Shown here piece after piece: positions 5,097 to 7,325 of a stretch of 7,325 nt of DNA. The notes under the pieces were generated by a model, which was given only the letters and a program-made list of their open reading frames with translations, did not search any database and had not been told where the DNA came from. The first letter of the stretch is position 1. Each line of letters begins with the position of its first letter. The stretch covers positions 1 to 7,325 of the forward strand of contig CAXBQM010000058.1 of assembly GCA_963978235.1 (NCBI GenBank), given 5' to 3'. This DNA comes from UBA7398 sp963978235 (GTDB taxonomy: Bacteria; Actinomycetota; Actinomycetes; Nanopelagicales; Nanopelagicaceae). A program made the position numbers and the translations under genes.

Positions 5097-7106
5097 ATGT
5101 CCGCGCAAATAACAGTTACGTTAGATGGTCAGAAAGTAGCGACCACCGCGGATCAAAGAGTCACTCAGTTATATCCAGCAGAACGAACTGCGGTGGGTCC
5201 TGACGCCATCGTGGTCTGCACCATCAACGGCGAACTCAAAGATTTATGGAGTGAGATCAAAGATGGCGATGTGATCAATGGAATCGCCATTAGTTCGCCA
5301 GAAGGACTTAAAGTTTTACGCCACTCAACCGCTCACGTATTAGCGCAAGCAGTACAAGCAACATTTTCACAGACTCGACTCGGTATTGGACCACCGATTA
5401 CTGATGGTTTCTATTACGACTTCGATCCGGAACGACCATTTACACCGGAAGATCTTGAACAATTAGAAAAAGTGATGAAGAAGATTGTGAAAGATGGCCA
5501 ACGATTTAGACGGCGCGCAATCTCAGATAGCGATGCGTTGAAAGAGTTGGCACATGAGCCTTATAAGTGCGAATTGGTTGGTTTGAAATCTTCCGCCTCT
5601 GATGAATCAAGTGTTGAAGTAGGCGCGGGCGAATTAACTATTTATGACAATCTCGGTCGCGATGGTCAACCGGTATGGGGCGATCTCTGTCGTGGCCCAC
5701 ATCTGCCATCAACAAAATACATTCCGGCATTTAAATTGATGCGAAGCGCTGGTGCATATTGGCGCGGGTCAGAGAAGAACCCAATGTTGCAACGTATCTA
5801 CGGAACCGCGTGGCCATCACAAGAAGCGCTCGATAATTACTTAGCGATGTTGGCCGAGGCGGAGAAACGCGATCATCGCAAACTTGGCGCCGAGTTAGAT
5901 CTCTTCTCCTTCCCAGAAGAGATTGGTTCAGGTCTTGCGGTCTTTCATCCCAAGGGCGGAATTATTCGCCGCGAGATGGAGAACTATTCGCGCCATCGCC
6001 ATGAAGAGGCCGGTTATGAATTTGTTTACTCACCGCATTTAACAAAATCTGCGCTCTTTGAAAAATCTGGCCACCTCGATTGGTACTCCGAAGGAATGTA
6101 TCCGCCGATGGTGATGGATGAAGAGTTACATGCAGATGGCACTCTCAAACGCCCTGGCCAGAAGTACTACATGAAACCGATGAATTGCCCCTTCCATAAC
6201 CTTATTTTTCAATGGCGTGGTCGTTCCTATCGTGAATTGCCGTTGCGACTCTTTGAATTTGGCACGGTCTATCGTTACGAAAAATCTGGCGTTATTCATG
6301 GCATTACTCGTGCCCGCGGATTTACTCAAGATGATGCGCATATTTACTGCACACCAGAACAGATGCCCGGTGAACTCGATAGCCTTTTAACGTTCGTACT
6401 TAATCTGCTCCGTGATTACGGTTTAGAAGATTTCTATCTTGAACTTTCTACCAAGAATCCAGAGAAGTTTGTTGGTGGCGATGAAGAGTGGGAGATTGCA
6501 ACCGAAACACTTCGCCAAGCCGCTGAGAAACAAAAGTTAGAACTTGTTCTCGATCCAGGTGGCGCGGCTTTCTATGGGCCAAAGATTTCAGTACAAGCAA
6601 AAGATGCGATCGGTCGAACCTGGCAGATGTCGACCATTCAAGTCGATTTCCAACTTCCACAACGATTTGAATTGGAATATGCCGCATCGGATGGTTCCCG
6701 CAAACGTCCGGTCATGATTCACCGCGCGCTCTTTGGTTCGATTGAACGATTCTTTGGCGTACTCACTGAACATTACGCAGGCGCATTCCCACCATGGTTA
6801 GCGCCGGTACAAGTACGAGCGATTCCGGTAGCCGAAGCATTTAATGGTTACTTAGAAGAGATCGTCCGCCAGATGCGAAGCGCTGGAATTAGAGCAGAAG
6901 TCGATATCTCAGATGATCGAATGCAGAAGAAGATTCGCAATGCGCAAGCCGAGAAGATTCCCTTCATGATCATCGCTGGTGAAGAAGATCAGAAAGTCGG
7001 CGCAATCTCATTCCGTTATCGAAATGGGGAACAGAAAAATGGCGTTCCCATCGCTACCGCAATCGCCGAGATCACCGCTGCGATTAAAAATCGCACACAG
7101 GTTTAA
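5097..7106 (+). CDS. thrS: Threonyl-tRNA synthetase
   Basis: This cytoplasmic class II synthetase charges tRNA-Thr with threonine. The 669 residues cover the full architecture. An N-terminal TGS domain spans about 1-65. The editing domain (about 68-240) has HSTAH (H76, H80) and DLCRGPH (C198, H202), matching the four E. coli editing residues. The catalytic core (about 265-565) has zinc ligands C364 (NCPFH), H415 (DDAHI) and H542 (MIHRA), motif 2 around YRYEKSG to RARGFTQ (392-410), and motif 3 HRALFGSIERF (542-552). A C-terminal anticodon-binding domain follows (about 570-665). All key residues are present, so full editing and charging activity is expected. It is slightly longer than the 642-residue E. 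coli enzyme, partly through an insertion near 340-357 and a longer editing domain. The start has no Shine-Dalgarno site but an ideal leaderless -10. The stop abuts the HIT gene. Confidence 0.97.
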   Translation: MSAQITVTLDGQKVATTADQRVTQLYPAERTAVGPDAIVVCTINGELKDLWSEIKDGDVINGIAISSPEGLKVLRHSTAHVLAQAVQATFSQTRLGIGPPITDGFYYDFDPERPFTPEDLEQLEKVMKKIVKDGQRFRRRAISDSDALKELAHEPYKCELVGLKSSASDESSVEVGAGELTIYDNLGRDGQPVWGDLCRGPHLPSTKYIPAFKLMRSAGAYWRGSEKNPMLQRIYGTAWPSQEALDNYLAMLAEAEKRDHRKLGAELDLFSFPEEIGSGLAVFHPKGGIIRREMENYSRHRHEEAGYEFVYSPHLTKSALFEKSGHLDWYSEGMYPPMVMDEELHADGTLKRPGQKYYMKPMNCPFHNLIFQWRGRSYRELPLRLFEFGTVYRYEKSGVIHGITRARGFTQDDAHIYCTPEQMPGELDSLLTFVLNLLRDYGLEDFYLELSTKNPEKFVGGDEEWEIATETLRQAAEKQKLELVLDPGGAAFYGPKISVQAKDAIGRTWQMSTIQVDFQLPQRFELEYAASDGSRKRPVMIHRALFGSIERFFGVLTEHYAGAFPPWLAPVQVRAIPVAEAFNGYLEEIVRQMRSAGIRAEVDISDDRMQKKIRNAQAEKIPFMIIAGEEDQKVGAISFRYRNGEQKNGVPIATAIAEITAAIKNRTQV

Positions 7107-7325
7107 ATGAGTTCACAATTCGGTGGCGCAGGAATGCCTGATGCCTGGCAACGACTCTGGGCGCCGCATCGAATGGCGTATCTCTCGGGCGAAAATCGAC
7201 CACTCTCCGATAACGATGTGGCCTGTCCGTTCTGTCGAATCCTGACGATGAGCGATGAAGAGGGCTTAATTGTTGCGCGCGGTAAAGAGGTCTATGTCGT
7301 GATGAATCTTTATCCCTATAACGCG
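7107..7325 (+). CDS. HIT family protein, N-terminal part (cut by window end)
   Basis: The ATG follows the thrS TAA with no spacer, and 73 codons are visible, open to the right edge. The N-terminus AWQRLWAPHRMAYLSGEN (13-30), the CPFC pair (C40, C43, probably zinc ligands) and LIVARGKEVYVVMNLYPYN (54-72) are typical of actinobacterial HIT nucleotide hydrolases or Ap4A phosphorylase-like proteins. The catalytic HxHxH triad lies beyond the window, so activity cannot be judged. A weak AGG (7099-7101) five bases before the ATG and the zero spacing suggest coupling to thrS. In many Actinobacteria this gene follows thrS and precedes a phosphatidylinositol-phosphate synthase (pgsA); whether that holds here is not visible. 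Confidence 0.88.
   Translation, partial: MSSQFGGAGMPDAWQRLWAPHRMAYLSGENRPLSDNDVACPFCRILTMSDEEGLIVARGKEVYVVMNLYPYNA

Noticed and set aside
7080..7094. Inverted repeat GCGATT-AAA-AATCGC at the thrS end, considered as a terminator.
   Set aside because: The stem is only six pairs, lies inside the coding sequence, has no following T run, and the HIT gene starts 13 bases later, so termination here is unlikely.

Overview
The window looks like chromosomal DNA of a low- to mid-GC actinobacterium. The order pabB-like / pabC-like / PGPGW membrane protein / thrS / HIT protein, the actinobacterial style of the ThrRS and HIT sequences, and the tRNA set Gly(GCC), Cys(GCA), Val(GAC) all point that way. The moderate GC content and tight packing (overlapping starts and stops, no gap above about 100 bases) would suit a streamlined freshwater lineage of the Nanopelagicales (acI) type. 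That placement is an inference from style, not a search result.

Layout. Positions 2-931 (+) hold the 3' part of a large, probably secreted beta-propeller protein with Asp-box (BNR/sialidase-like) repeats; its start lies outside the window. Positions 990-2864 hold three tRNA genes on the minus strand. Gly and Cys sit together at 2667-2864, while Val is about 1.6 kb away at 990-1061. Between them lie a plus-strand MFS transporter (1088-2278) and a minus-strand cupin of the mannose-6-phosphate isomerase type II family (2275-2616), whose stop codons overlap tail to tail. From 2956 to the end everything reads on the plus strand: a PabB-like chorismate enzyme, a PabC-like class IV aminotransferase, a small PGPGW membrane protein, threonyl-tRNA synthetase, and the first 73 codons of a HIT protein that runs off the window.

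How the genes work together. PabB and PabC would catalyse successive steps from chorismate through 4-amino-4-deoxychorismate to p-aminobenzoate for folate. They overlap by 17 bases, and pabC overlaps the membrane-protein gene by four bases (ATGA), so the three look like one transcript. thrS begins 38 bases later, probably from its own promoter, and abuts the HIT gene with no spacer.

Regulation visible in the sequence. The MFS gene, pabB and thrS each have a TANNNT hexamer ending 6-7 bases before the start codon and no Shine-Dalgarno sequence, the arrangement expected for leaderless mRNAs. pabC, in contrast, has a good AGAAGG five bases before its ATG. The window is mostly core housekeeping DNA. 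I did not find a convincing undescribed system; the points most worth checking are the split tRNA cluster, the leaderless starts and the unassigned propeller protein.
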